From an uncultured Lachnospiraceae bacterium (GTDB lineage Bacteria; Bacillota; Clostridia; Lachnospirales; Lachnospiraceae): DNA of 64,000 nucleotides. The stretch spans positions 1 to 64,000 of the forward strand of contig CAUAFT010000002.1 in assembly GCA_958428365.1 (NCBI GenBank), given 5' to 3'. Position numbers and translations under genes: made by a program. Shown piece after piece: positions 16,444 to 25,076 of this stretch. The notes under the pieces were generated by a model. It had not been told where the DNA came from. It did no database searches and was given only the letters and a program-made list of their open reading frames with translations. Numbering within the stretch: position 1 is the first letter of the stretch; every line of letters starts with the position of its first letter.

Positions 16444-17246
16444 GACTTATCCAGCTCTCCATGTGCCGCCGCCACCACTGCCGCAGCGTCTACCGTCTCT
16501 TCCACTCCGCCTGTCTCTCCCTTTCTGATATGAACCAGATATTCAATATTTCCCTCTGGTCCTTTGATGGGCGAATACTCCAGATTCAGGATGAAAAAGC
16601 CAAGCTCCATTGCTTGTTTCATAACCGTCTCAATGACTTCCAGATGGACTTTTGGATCTCTGACCACCCCTTTTTTTCCCACCTTTTCTCTTCCGGCTTC
16701 AAACTGGGGTTTAATCAGGCAGACCATCTCGCCATTTTCTTTTAACAATTCCTTTGCCGGAGGCAGTACCTTGGAAAGAGAGATGAAGGATACGTCCACC
16801 GATGCAAAATCCAGCGCTTCCCCGATATCCTCCGGCGTGACGTAACGGATATTCGTCTTTTCCATACAGACCACCCGCTCATCATTTCGCAGCTTCCAGG
16901 CAAACTGTCCGTAGCCCACATCCACCGCAAAGACCTTCTTTGCCCCATTTTGCAGCATACAGTCGGTAAAACCTCCCGTAGACGCGCCGATATCCATACA
17001 GACCTTATCCTGCAGCCCGATTCCAAAATGGGTCATCGCCTTTTCCAGCTTCAAACCGCCCCGGCTGACGTATTTCAGGGTATTACCCTTCACCTCTATC
17101 TTCGCCTCCACGGGAATGGAAGTCCCCGCCTTATCCTCTCTTTGATTTTCCACAAAGACATTGCCCTCCATGATCATCGCCTTTGCCTTTTCTCTGGAGG
17201 GCGCTAATCCCCTCTGTACTAAAAGCACATCCAAACGTTCTTTCAT
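16440..17246 (-). CDS. tlyA: TlyA family 16S/23S rRNA 2'-O-methyltransferase
   Basis: A 268-residue protein. I start at 17246 because GGAG stands six bases before this ATG; a codon at 17258 has no ribosome site. The N-terminal S4 RNA-binding domain (RLDVLLVQRGLAPSREKAKAMIMEG) is joined to a Rossmann methyltransferase with the SAM loop DIGASTGGFTDCML and a catalytic lysine region typical of RrmJ-like enzymes. TlyA methylates rRNA cytidines and affects capreomycin sensitivity in mycobacteria; the clostridial yqxC-type enzymes are less studied and were once called hemolysins. It is in the dxs-nadK operon. Confidence 0.92.
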   Translation of the reverse strand: MKERLDVLLVQRGLAPSREKAKAMIMEGNVFVENQREDKAGTSIPVEAKIEVKGNTLKYVSRGGLKLEKAMTHFGIGLQDKVCMDIGASTGGFTDCMLQNGAKKVFAVDVGYGQFAWKLRNDERVVCMEKTNIRYVTPEDIGEALDFASVDVSFISLSKVLPPAKELLKENGEMVCLIKPQFEAGREKVGKKGVVRDPKVHLEVIETVMKQAMELGFFILNLEYSPIKGPEGNIEYLVHIRKGETGGVEETVDAAAVVAAAHGELDKS

Positions 17247-17287
17247 CTGCAACTCCATCTATTATATCTGTATTTTGGATTCCATTT

Positions 17288-19153
17288 TTATAATCCCACA
17301 TATTCCGCAATAATTTTTTTCACAATGGATTCTGCGTCAATCCCAACTTCCCGGTAGAGGATCTCCACATTGCCATGCTCCACATACTCGTCAGAAATCG
17401 CAATGTTGAGCAGTCTGGTATGGTATCCGCACTCTCCCATATATTCCATCACCTGCTCTCCAAAACCTCCGCTCTTGACATTTTCCTCCATCGTCACTAA
17501 GAGCTTGTGTTCTTTTACTGCCTGATCTAACATATCCGTATCCAGAGGCTTTGCAAAACGGGCATTGACCAAGGTACAGTGATATCCCCGCTCCTTTAAC
17601 ATCTCCCGCACCGCAACCGCCGTTTTCACCATACTTCCGAAAGCGATAAGACAGACCCCCTCCTCATCGTAAAGCATCTCGCTCTTTCCTAATACGATGG
17701 GCGCCCGCATCCTGGAGAGCCCGTCGTAGGCTTCCCCACGAGGATAGCGAATCGCGATCGGCCCGTCAAAATCAATGGCAAATTTGATCATATCGGAAAA
17801 TTCCCACTTATTCTTCGGGGACATCAGGGTCATATTCGGGATACTGCAAAGATAGGAAATATCAAAGATTCCCTGATGGGTCTCCCCGTCGCTTCCCACA
17901 AGTCCCGCCCGGTCAATGGCAAAGACCACATGTAGATTCTGGATACAGACGTCATGTAAGATCTGGTCATAGGCACGCTGTAAAAAAGAAGAATAGACTG
18001 CCACAATGGGGATCATCCCCCCCGCCGCCAGACCTGCCGCGAAGGTCACCGCATGTTCCTCCGCAATTCCCACGTCAAAAAAACGTTCCGGGAACATATT
18101 GTGGAACCGCTTTAATCCGGTGCCGTTGAGCATCGCCGCCGTGATCGCTACCACCTTCTCGTTGCGGTCCCCCATCTTGCGCATCACTGTGGAAAAAATA
18201 TCCGTATAGCCTGCCTTTTCCTTTTTCTTAACGGGCAGTCCCGTCTCAATATCAAAAGGCTCCGCCCCGTGGAATCTGGCGGGATGGCGTTCCGCCGGAG
18301 CATAGCCGTTGCCCTTTTTCGTCAGGCAGTGTACCATCACCGGACCCTCCACCCGTGAGGCGTCCTTAAAGACCTTTACCATCTCCGAAATATTGTGCCC
18401 ATCCACCGGACCTAAGTAGGTAATTCCCATATTCTCATAAATCATGCCCGGAATGATGAGCTGCTTCAGGCTGCTCTTGGTCTTTCGCACCTGTTCCACC
18501 ATCCGGTCTCCATAGACCGGAATCTTCGACAGGGAGTTAACCACTCCCTCTTTCAGATCGTGATAGGATTCTGCTGTGCGCAGCTTATTCAGATGATTGG
18601 ACAGCCCGCCCACATTTTCTGAGATGGACATATTGTTGTCATTCAGCACTATGATAAAATTCTTTTCCAGCCTCGTGGCGTTGTTCAAAGCCTCGAATGC
18701 CATCCCCCCCGTCAGGGCGCCGTCCCCGATCACGGAAATGACCTTGTAATTCTTCTTCTGGATATCTCTGGCATGGGCATAACCCAGCCCCGCCGAGATG
18801 GAGGTAGAGCTGTGCCCCGTCCCAAAAGCGTCACAGGGACTCTCCCCCGGCTTAGGGAAACCGCTCATTCCGCCGTATTTGCGCAGTTCGTCAAATCCCT
18901 CCCGCCTTCCGGTTAAGAGCTTGTGGGTATAGGACTGGTGTCCCACGTCCCAGATGATCTTATCCTCCGGCAGGTCAAACGCCAGGTGAAGCGCCATAGT
19001 CAATTCTACCACACCGAGATTGGAAGCCAGATGTCCTCCGCTTTGGGAAATCTTCTGAATCAAAAACTCCCGGATCTCTCCGGCTAAAATCTCCAGCTCC
19101 TGCGGATTCAGTTTTTTTATATCATTTGCCTTTTCCATCCGATCCAGTATCAT
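17288..19153 (-). CDS. dxs: 1-deoxy-D-xylulose-5-phosphate synthase
   Basis: Dxs condenses pyruvate and glyceraldehyde 3-phosphate, the first step of the MEP isoprenoid route, using thiamine diphosphate. The 621-residue protein has the thiamine site GDGALTGGMAFEALNNA, the N-terminal SGGHLASNLGVVELTMALH (with catalytic His), and the pyrimidine-domain segment VGIAEEHAVTFAAGLA with the conserved glutamate. The C-terminal transketolase domain is complete. AGAGGTG precedes the ATG. It is directly downstream of the prenyl synthase gene, so supply and use of isoprenoid precursors are co-expressed. Confidence 0.97.
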   Translation of the reverse strand: MILDRMEKANDIKKLNPQELEILAGEIREFLIQKISQSGGHLASNLGVVELTMALHLAFDLPEDKIIWDVGHQSYTHKLLTGRREGFDELRKYGGMSGFPKPGESPCDAFGTGHSSTSISAGLGYAHARDIQKKNYKVISVIGDGALTGGMAFEALNNATRLEKNFIIVLNDNNMSISENVGGLSNHLNKLRTAESYHDLKEGVVNSLSKIPVYGDRMVEQVRKTKSSLKQLIIPGMIYENMGITYLGPVDGHNISEMVKVFKDASRVEGPVMVHCLTKKGNGYAPAERHPARFHGAEPFDIETGLPVKKKEKAGYTDIFSTVMRKMGDRNEKVVAITAAMLNGTGLKRFHNMFPERFFDVGIAEEHAVTFAAGLAAGGMIPIVAVYSSFLQRAYDQILHDVCIQNLHVVFAIDRAGLVGSDGETHQGIFDISYLCSIPNMTLMSPKNKWEFSDMIKFAIDFDGPIAIRYPRGEAYDGLSRMRAPIVLGKSEMLYDEEGVCLIAFGSMVKTAVAVREMLKERGYHCTLVNARFAKPLDTDMLDQAVKEHKLLVTMEENVKSGGFGEQVMEYMGECGYHTRLLNIAISDEYVEHGNVEILYREVGIDAESIVKKIIAEYVGL

Positions 19154-19163
19154 ACAAACACCT

Positions 19164-20051
19164 CTATTTTTTCCGGTCGATCAGTTCCTCGATCAGCTCA
19201 TATAAAAATTCGTTTTTCATTGGGATTTTTCGCAATCTCGTCACGGCGGATTCGGAGAGCCTCTTTACCTCTTCCCTGGCTTTTTCCAATCCCTCCAGGC
19301 CCACATAGGTATTCTTCCCATTTCTCTCATCGGAACCCACCGGTTTTCCCAGCTCCTCCGTGGTACTGGTCACATCCAGAATATCGTCCTGGATCTGGAA
19401 CGCAAGCCCGATCTCTCTCGCCGCCTGCTCCACGATCTTCTGCTCGATCTCTCCTGCCCCCGCCAGAATGGCTCCGATCAGCATAGAGGCTTCCAAAAGC
19501 GCCGAGGTCTTATGGATATGGATAAATTCCAGTTTTTCCCTGTCCAGGGACGTTCCCTCAGATTCCACATCCACCACCTGTCCGCCGATCATTCCGTAAA
19601 TGCCCGCCTTATTCGCCAGAACGCCGAAGGCTCTTCCCAGAACCGGATTTCCCGGATCTATCTCGAAGGATTTTGCCGCCGTCTCAAAGGCATAGTTCAA
19701 AAGGGCGTCTCCCGCCAGGATCGCCATCGCCTCCCCATACACGATATGGGTGGTCTTTCTTCCTCTGCGGTATTCATCATTGTCCATCGCCGGGAGATCG
19801 TCATGCACCAGTGAATAGGTATGGATCATCTCGATCGCCGCCATAAATGGCTCGATTGCCTTCGTAATTCCGCCAAAGAGACGAAAGGTCTCCATCATAA
19901 GCATGGGGCGAAGCCGCTTTCCTCCCGCCTGAATGCTGTAATTCATCGCCTCTATGACGGTCTTCTGATACCCTTCCTCCTCCGGCAGATATTCCGCTAT
20001 GATCTTCTCAATCTCCTGTACCCGTTTTGCAATCTCTGTCTTTCTGTCCAT
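19164..20051 (-). CDS. ispA: Polyprenyl synthetase (farnesyl diphosphate synthase)
   Basis: A 295-residue trans-prenyltransferase that builds farnesyl or geranylgeranyl diphosphate from IPP and DMAPP. The first aspartate-rich motif is DDLPAMDND, preceded by HTYSLVH, and the second is DDILD within FQIQDDILDVTST. The residues before the first motif and the length fit the short-chain FPP synthase class. AGGAGAAGAG precedes the ATG. It lies between xseB and dxs, as in many Firmicutes. Chain length is inferred, not proven. Confidence 0.94.
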   Translation of the reverse strand: MDRKTEIAKRVQEIEKIIAEYLPEEEGYQKTVIEAMNYSIQAGGKRLRPMLMMETFRLFGGITKAIEPFMAAIEMIHTYSLVHDDLPAMDNDEYRRGRKTTHIVYGEAMAILAGDALLNYAFETAAKSFEIDPGNPVLGRAFGVLANKAGIYGMIGGQVVDVESEGTSLDREKLEFIHIHKTSALLEASMLIGAILAGAGEIEQKIVEQAAREIGLAFQIQDDILDVTSTTEELGKPVGSDERNGKNTYVGLEGLEKAREEVKRLSESAVTRLRKIPMKNEFLYELIEELIDRKK

Positions 20052-20059
20052 CTCTTCTC

Positions 20060-20266
20060 CTAAAATTCTTCCAGTTCTCCCTGCTCGTTCATCTTAAGCA
20101 TCTTCTTCTCCACCGCGTCGATCTTCTTATTACAGTTTTTCAGCGTCTTCATGCCCTGTTCGTAGAGAGAAAAGGATTCCTCCAGACTTACGTCCTTCTC
20201 CTGCATCTTCGTGATGATCTCTTCGAGCTTTAAAAAATTCTCTTCCAATGTCAGCTCTTTGCCCAT
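20060..20266 (-). CDS. xseB: Exodeoxyribonuclease VII small subunit
   Basis: A 68-residue helical protein with the family pattern LTLEENFLKLEEIITKMQEKDVSLEESFSLYEQGMKTLKNC. It binds XseA to form the single-strand exonuclease VII. Its start lies inside the end of xseA (16-base overlap), the usual coupled arrangement. Confidence 0.95.
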   Translation of the reverse strand: MGKELTLEENFLKLEEIITKMQEKDVSLEESFSLYEQGMKTLKNCNKKIDAVEKKMLKMNEQGELEEF

Positions 20267-21471
20267 GTCTTCTGCTCCTTTACATCGGTTACTTCCGCGG
20301 TGATGGTTCCGTCCATCACCTGTATCCGCACTTTTTCTTTTTCTTCCACATCCCGGATACTGCGAATACTCCTTCCCTCGCCGTTCAAAGCCACCGAATA
20401 GCCCTGCCTCAGCTTCTTTGCCGGGGACAATCCATCCAACGCCCCTGCCAGAATCTCCATCCGGTGTCTCTTCTCTTCGATCTTATACTCCATCTGCCGC
20501 TGTATACGCTCTTCCAGTTCCAGAGTATACTGTCTCTTGGTATTCAACTGATTCCGGGGACTCAAAAGCCTGAGACGCTCTGTAAAATATTCCTGTCTCT
20601 GTCTGTAATGCTCCAGCTTCATTCCCATAAAACGGTTCAGCTGCAAACGGCAGTGCTCCATCTCCTCATACACGCCTCGCACGTCATACACCGCCAGCTC
20701 CGCCGCCGCCGAAGGAGTCGGCGCCCGCAGATCCGCTACATAGTCCGCAATGGTGGTATCCGTCTCATGTCCCACCGCTGAGATCACCGGAATGGGACAT
20801 TCAAAGATCGCCCTCGCCACGATCTCCTCGTTAAACGCCCAAAGATCCTCTATGGAACCGCCCCCGCGTCCCACGATGATCACGTCGGGAGAAAGCTGCT
20901 CCATTGCATGGATCCCATTGACAATGCTCTGTGCCGCTCCCTCTCCCTGTACCAGAGCAGGATAGAGAATCAGCTGTACATAAGGGTTGCGCCTTGAGGC
21001 AATATTGCGGATATCCTGAATCGCCGCCCCGGTGGGAGCCGTCACGATTCCAATGGTCCTTGCATATTTCGGGATCTCCTGCTTATATTCCGGGGCAAAC
21101 ATCCCCATCTCCTCCAGCTCTTTTTTTAGCGCCTCGAACCTCAGATACAGGTCTCCCGCTCCCGCCAGCTCGATCTCTTTGGCATAGAGCTGATACTTTC
21201 CATCCCGCTCATAGACCTGGATCGAACCGCTCACGACGACGTTATCTCCCTCTTTCATCTGGAACCTCAAGCCCCTGCGGTTCCCGGCAAACATAATTGC
21301 CTGTATCGTTCCCGTCCCATCCTTCAACGTAAAATAAATATGTCCCGAAGAATGATACTTGCAATTACTGACCTCTCCCGATACGGAAATACGGTTCATC
21401 ATAAAATCCTGCGCAAACATATTTTTAATATAAGTATTTACCTGTCCTACGGAATAAACATTTCTTTTCAT
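20251..21471 (-). CDS. xseA: Exodeoxyribonuclease VII large subunit
   Basis: The catalytic subunit of exonuclease VII, 406 residues. An N-terminal OB-fold (VSGEVSNCKYHSSGHIYFTLKD) is followed by the catalytic domain with GRGGGSIEDLWAFNEE and a VGHETDTTIADYVADLRAPTPSAAAE region, then a long coiled-coil (about 265-350). It degrades single-stranded DNA in repair. The ATG overlaps the nusB stop by four bases and its end overlaps xseB, so it is in the middle of a coupled operon. Confidence 0.97.
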   Translation of the reverse strand: MKRNVYSVGQVNTYIKNMFAQDFMMNRISVSGEVSNCKYHSSGHIYFTLKDGTGTIQAIMFAGNRRGLRFQMKEGDNVVVSGSIQVYERDGKYQLYAKEIELAGAGDLYLRFEALKKELEEMGMFAPEYKQEIPKYARTIGIVTAPTGAAIQDIRNIASRRNPYVQLILYPALVQGEGAAQSIVNGIHAMEQLSPDVIIVGRGGGSIEDLWAFNEEIVARAIFECPIPVISAVGHETDTTIADYVADLRAPTPSAAAELAVYDVRGVYEEMEHCRLQLNRFMGMKLEHYRQRQEYFTERLRLLSPRNQLNTKRQYTLELEERIQRQMEYKIEEKRHRMEILAGALDGLSPAKKLRQGYSVALNGEGRSIRSIRDVEEKEKVRIQVMDGTITAEVTDVKEQKTWAKS

Positions 21472-21863
21472 GCGAACTTTGCCAACACTCCATTTATAAA
21501 CGAAGGCGAATCATCCGTTCCATACTTCTTCGCCAGCTCCACCGCCTCATTGATCGCCACGCCCGCCGGAATATCCTCATCCATCAGGATCTCATAAACC
21601 GCCAGCCGCATCAGCGCCAGATCCACCTTCGCCATCCGGGTCGTCTTCCAACCCTTCGCCTTCTCATTGATCGCTCCATCAATCTCTTCTAAATGTTCCA
21701 CAATCTTCCCATACTTATTCCGTATATAAGCATCTTCCTCCTCACTCACCCTCTTCTCTTCCTCCATAAAAAGCCCCATCTGCTCTTCCATCTCTTCACT
21801 CTCATGAAACTCTATACGAAATAACATCTTAAAAATCTGTTCTCTTAACTCTCTTCTGCTCAC
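21468..21863 (-). CDS. nusB: Transcription antitermination factor NusB
   Basis: A 131-residue all-helical protein that, with NusE, supports rRNA antitermination. Family features: MSRRELREQIFKMLFRIEFHE at the N-terminus, WKTTRMAKVDLALMRLAVYEIL in the middle, and the C-terminal INEAVELAKKYGTDDSPSFINGVL. It is the first gene of the run to recN. A TATAAT-like -10 lies about 25 bases before the start, just inside the long repeat element, but no good -35 is evident. Confidence 0.96.
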   Translation of the reverse strand: MSRRELREQIFKMLFRIEFHESEEMEEQMGLFMEEEKRVSEEEDAYIRNKYGKIVEHLEEIDGAINEKAKGWKTTRMAKVDLALMRLAVYEILMDEDIPAGVAINEAVELAKKYGTDDSPSFINGVLAKFA

Positions 21864-21955
21864 AATTCTTCCTCACAATATTATACTTATCATTTATATT
21901 AACTCTTTCCCAACCACGCCGAACCTCCAACCGTACCATCTCCAAAGATGATATT

Positions 21956-22193
21956 GGCATGTTGCACAAACCGCCATGTGGGTTTGTGACTTTTGGACAG
22001 AAATTAGAACTTCTTAATATCCTTACCGCAATCCAGCAATCATCAGACACGACGTCTGATGAAGGCGAAACCGAGCCACGGATGGCGAGTTTAAGCCGGT
22101 TGCGTCCGTCACCACATCCTCCCATAAGGATATTTAGAAGTTCTTATTCCCGGACAAGGTCACAAACCCACATGGCGGTTTGTGCAACATGCC
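21956..22193. repeat. 238-bp long inverted repeat element between nusB and asp23
   Basis: The outer 35 bases (21956-21990) are repeated perfectly in inverse orientation at 22159-22193. Inside, the pairing continues imperfectly for about 35 more bases on each arm (AGAACTTCT and AATATCCTTA on both). The centre contains a separate 8-bp hairpin CATCAGAC / GTCTGATG (about 22041-22061). No transposase is encoded. It could be a MITE-like non-autonomous element or a large structured RNA. The 98-codon open frame across it is not supported. The remaining 21864-22278 sequence has no gene. Confidence 0.85.
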
Positions 22194-22278
22194 CCATACC
22201 ACTTCACCCTCCCAACGAAAAAGGATGCCCATCCCGGACACCCCCTATTATACAACACTTACCAATTTTTAAAAAGCA

Positions 22279-22656
22279 TTATTTGCTATTTTCCATATCC
22301 ACGCTGGCAATACGGATATTGACCTCCAGCACATCCAGTCCCGTCATGTTCTCAATCGCAGCCTTCACTCTCTCCTGCACCTTCTCAGACACCTCCGGGA
22401 TCGAGTATCCGTAAGCGATGTTCAAAGAAATATTCACCTCCACGGAGGAATCATAGACGTCCACCTTCACGCCCTTGGAAAGATTCTTCATGCCCAGCTT
22501 GCTCACCAGTTCATTTGTGATATTGCCCGCCATGGAGCTGACGCCCTCCACCTCTGTGGCTGCCAATCCGGCGATGATCGCAACGACTTCTCCCGCAACA
22601 CGCACCTCTCCGGATTTATCTTCTTTTATACTAAAACTCAGTCTGTCTTCTGCCAT
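22279..22656 (-). CDS. Asp23/Gls24 family envelope stress response protein
   Basis: A 125-residue Asp23-family protein. I take the ATG at 22656, which has GGAGGT seven bases upstream, over a longer frame that would run through the promoter. The family motif is VAGEVVAIIAGLAATEVEGVSSMAG, and the C-terminal part ends LDVLEVNIRIASVDME. Asp23 homologues are small membrane-associated proteins linked to cell-envelope stress. It stands just upstream of nusB, the conserved clostridial position, but here is separated from it by the inverted-repeat element. Confidence 0.92.
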   Translation of the reverse strand: MAEDRLSFSIKEDKSGEVRVAGEVVAIIAGLAATEVEGVSSMAGNITNELVSKLGMKNLSKGVKVDVYDSSVEVNISLNIAYGYSIPEVSEKVQERVKAAIENMTGLDVLEVNIRIASVDMENSK

Positions 22657-22686
22657 TGTTCTACCTCCAATATCTAATATGAGCCT

Positions 22687-22715
22687 ATTATAACAGATTA
22701 TTCCCGGTTTGGAAA
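22687..22715 (-). promoter_or_regulatory. asp23 promoter with extended -10
   Basis: On the minus strand: -35 TTTCCA (22710-22715), 17-bp spacer, -10 TATAAT (22687-22692) preceded by TG at one base (extended -10). The start codon is about 30 bases downstream. Confidence 0.7.
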
Positions 22716-22768
22716 CAAAAAATCCTGTGATTTCCAATTTCCGGTCCTTTGCTTTTTCTACGCCGCAT

Positions 22769-23023
22769 TTATTTATCCACCAACGCCCACTTGTGGGAGG
22801 CGATATAATAGCGGATCTTAATCCGCCTTAAAGTCCCCGCCACATTGATCTGACAGACATACAGAAATGATTTCACCCCGGCAAATTTTTCCTCCTTCAT
22901 CTGCTCAATGCTTTCGATCTTATAGGTATGCAGTACATGCTCCTCATCCTCCAGTCTCACATACAGAGGCTTGATCTCTCCTAAGGGATTAAATGTGGCG
23001 TTTGCGTCGATCGTAACCGTCAT
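22769..23023 (-). CDS. Small unknown protein coupled to dinB
   Basis: An 84-residue protein I do not recognise. It is mixed alpha/beta by eye: MTVTIDANATFNPLGEIKPLYVRLEDEE, then a strand-rich end with RRIKIRYYIASHKWALVDK. There is no signal peptide and no membrane segment. Its ATG overlaps the dinB stop by four bases, so it is made with the polymerase, and it is not like the YolD-family partners of other Y-polymerases. A partner or regulator of the polymerase is a plausible inference from coupling only. Confidence 0.7.
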   Translation of the reverse strand: MTVTIDANATFNPLGEIKPLYVRLEDEEHVLHTYKIESIEQMKEEKFAGVKSFLYVCQINVAGTLRRIKIRYYIASHKWALVDK

Positions 23024-24294
23024 TCAAAAAACACTTCCTCTCCTTCTGCCCGCAGCTTCTCCTTGCTGATCCCGCCATTCAAAGGTCTGATGGGTCCTCC
23101 CAGATAGGACGCCCTAAAAACAGATTCCTCTCCATATTTTTCCCGGATCCGGTCTATCGCATTCTCAAGCCGCTCCTGTTTTTCGTATTTTTGCATGGTA
23201 AAGAGATTCATCTGACGGTCATTCTCCGCCGATACGACCCTGCCGGTATGGATTCCAAGCTGACGGATGGGCGTATGTCCGTCCCACAGCTCATCGAAAA
23301 CCTCTGCGGCACACGCATAGATTTCATTCGTCAGATTCGTGGCGGTAAAGAGCGTCTTTTGATGTCTGGTACTCTGCAAAGAAAAATCCTTGATGGACAC
23401 CGCGATCACAGAGATCTTTACGTCATCCCTGCGAAGTCTCATGCCCACGGTCTCGCAAAGGGAAAAAAGCACCAGGTGGGCGGTGGAGGTATCGCAGACA
23501 TCAAAGGGAACCGTCATGCTGTTGCCATATCCCTTATTAGGAGGGGCTTCGCTTAGGACGGGAGACACATCCACTCCGTTGGCAAAGGCATGGAGCAGCT
23601 CTCCATGTTTTTTCAAAAATCTTTTTAAAATAGCAGGATCTGTATTCGCCAGCTCCCCAATGGTGTGGATCCCGATATTTTTTAACTTCTTCTCCGTCGC
23701 CCTTCCGCAGAAAAACAGATCGCTTACCGGAAGAGACCACATTTTCTGTCTGATCTCGTTGGGAAACAGGGTGTGTACCCGATTTGGTTTTTGAAAATCC
23801 GAGGCCATCTTCGCCAGAAGTTTATTCGAAGATATCCCGATATTCACGGTAAAGCCCAGCTCCCTGTGGATCCTGTCCTTGATGAGATTTGCCGCCACCA
23901 CGGGGCTTCCCCAGAGGGAAGCAGTTCCCGTCATATCCAGATAGGCCTCGTCGATAGAATATTGTTCCACCACCGGGGCAAATTCCCGCAGGATCTGCAT
24001 AAAGGCGGCTGAGGAGGCCTCATAGAGATGATACTGGGGCGGAACCAGGAGCAGATCGGGACATTTTCTCACTGCGTCCGCTATGGTCTCTGCGGTTTTG
24101 ACTCCGTATTTTCCGGCAGGGATGGACTTCGCCAGTATGATGCCGTGCCGCTGCTTCACGTCTCCGCAGACGGCTGAGGGAACCTCGCGAAGATCCGAAG
24201 ATTCACCGAGACAGTTTTTCCGATATACTGCTTCCCAGCTTAGGAACGCCGAATTTACATCTACATGAAAAATGATTCTTTCCGTAATTCCCAT
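23020..24294 (-). CDS. dinB: Y-family DNA polymerase (DinB/UmuC-like)
   Basis: A 424-residue translesion polymerase. Catalytic acids are Asp12 (FHVDVNSAF) and Asp115-Glu116 (SIDEAYLD); the fingers-palm part is followed by a helix-hairpin-helix thumb with KLLAKMASDFQKP and the little-finger domain. Near the C-terminus ENDRQMNLF is a clear beta-clamp binding motif (QxxLF). Length is above the Pol IV norm, closer to Gram-positive UvrX-like DinB proteins. Degenerate LexA sites precede it and an SRAP gene lies just upstream, so it is likely part of the SOS response. The long C-terminal tail after QMNLF is unusual. Confidence 0.93.
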   Translation of the reverse strand: MGITERIIFHVDVNSAFLSWEAVYRKNCLGESSDLREVPSAVCGDVKQRHGIILAKSIPAGKYGVKTAETIADAVRKCPDLLLVPPQYHLYEASSAAFMQILREFAPVVEQYSIDEAYLDMTGTASLWGSPVVAANLIKDRIHRELGFTVNIGISSNKLLAKMASDFQKPNRVHTLFPNEIRQKMWSLPVSDLFFCGRATEKKLKNIGIHTIGELANTDPAILKRFLKKHGELLHAFANGVDVSPVLSEAPPNKGYGNSMTVPFDVCDTSTAHLVLFSLCETVGMRLRRDDVKISVIAVSIKDFSLQSTRHQKTLFTATNLTNEIYACAAEVFDELWDGHTPIRQLGIHTGRVVSAENDRQMNLFTMQKYEKQERLENAIDRIREKYGEESVFRASYLGGPIRPLNGGISKEKLRAEGEEVFFE

Positions 24295-24313
24295 AACAAC
24301 ACCCCATTTTTTA

Positions 24314-24353
24314 GAACATTTGTTTGTATGTGTATTTTAACAAACCTATGTTC
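24314..24353 (-). promoter_or_regulatory. Two degenerate LexA boxes before dinB
   Basis: Two near matches to the Gram-positive SOS box GAAC-N4-GTTC: GAACATTTGTTT at 24314-24325 and AAACCTATGTTC at 24342-24353, each with one base off. They lie between the SRAP stop and the dinB start, spaced 28 bases centre to centre. Confidence 0.5.
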
Positions 24354-24406
24354 TATTGTAAATGGGAATGGCTGGAAATACACTCACACCTATATCCTTA
24401 TCTTAA

Positions 24407-24994
24407 TCATAGGAAAAGCCTCATCTGCTCCATCTCGCTATTCTTATCCAGCAGGGGCGGCTCTTCCCCTAAGATCTCCTTTACTGCCGCGTCCTCATAC
24501 AGCCAGGTTTCCAATTGCTCTTCCTCCAATACAAGGGGCATTCTGTCATGAACAGGCTGCATGGACGTATTTGCCGCTGTGGTGATGATGACAAAACGGC
24601 TTTCATTCTGTTCGCATTGGAACAGACCTGCCATATAAAGGATTCTGCTTTTTCTATGGGTGAAACGGAATTGATTCCTGGAGCAGTCCCACTCGTAAAA
24701 GCCACTGGCGGGAACCACGCATCGTCTTCCTCTGACGGATTCCGAAAACATTTTTTTCATAAAAACAGATTCCGCTCTGGCATTGATGACCAGTCCGTTT
24801 CCCTGATATTTTCGGAATCCCCATTGAAAGATTCCCAGCGTTTTCTGCCTATCCTGATTGTAGATGACAGGGGCATGCATGGATGGTCTGATATCGCCTG
24901 TATATTGTAAATCGTTCCTTTTATTGTCCAGATCACGAACGATCCTCTCCAGTTCGGTTTTCATGTTTTCATCAATATAATATCTGCCGCACAT
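24407..24994 (-). CDS. SRAP domain protein (HMCES/YedK-like)
   Basis: A 195-residue SOS-response-associated peptidase family protein. YedK/HMCES make a DNA-protein crosslink with abasic sites in single-stranded DNA through Cys2. The catalytic residues are all in place: Cys2 (MCGRY), Asn71 (INARAES), Glu101 (GFYEWDC) and His149 (VHDRMP). The length is slightly under YedK. It lies upstream of dinB, on the same strand, separated by LexA-like boxes, forming a DNA-damage module. Confidence 0.93.
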   Translation of the reverse strand: MCGRYYIDENMKTELERIVRDLDNKRNDLQYTGDIRPSMHAPVIYNQDRQKTLGIFQWGFRKYQGNGLVINARAESVFMKKMFSESVRGRRCVVPASGFYEWDCSRNQFRFTHRKSRILYMAGLFQCEQNESRFVIITTAANTSMQPVHDRMPLVLEEEQLETWLYEDAAVKEILGEEPPLLDKNSEMEQMRLFL

Positions 24995-25076
24995 AGATTT
25001 TTCTGTTTTCCCTGCCTTGTATAAATAATTGTCCAGGAACGTCTTTATAAATCAGTAAAATCGTCTTTTCATCTGA

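Noticed and set aside
21829..22125. 98-codon minus-strand open frame across the inverted repeat and the nusB start
   Set aside because: It overlaps nusB out of frame and is largely made of the palindromic element; no ribosome site or family match.
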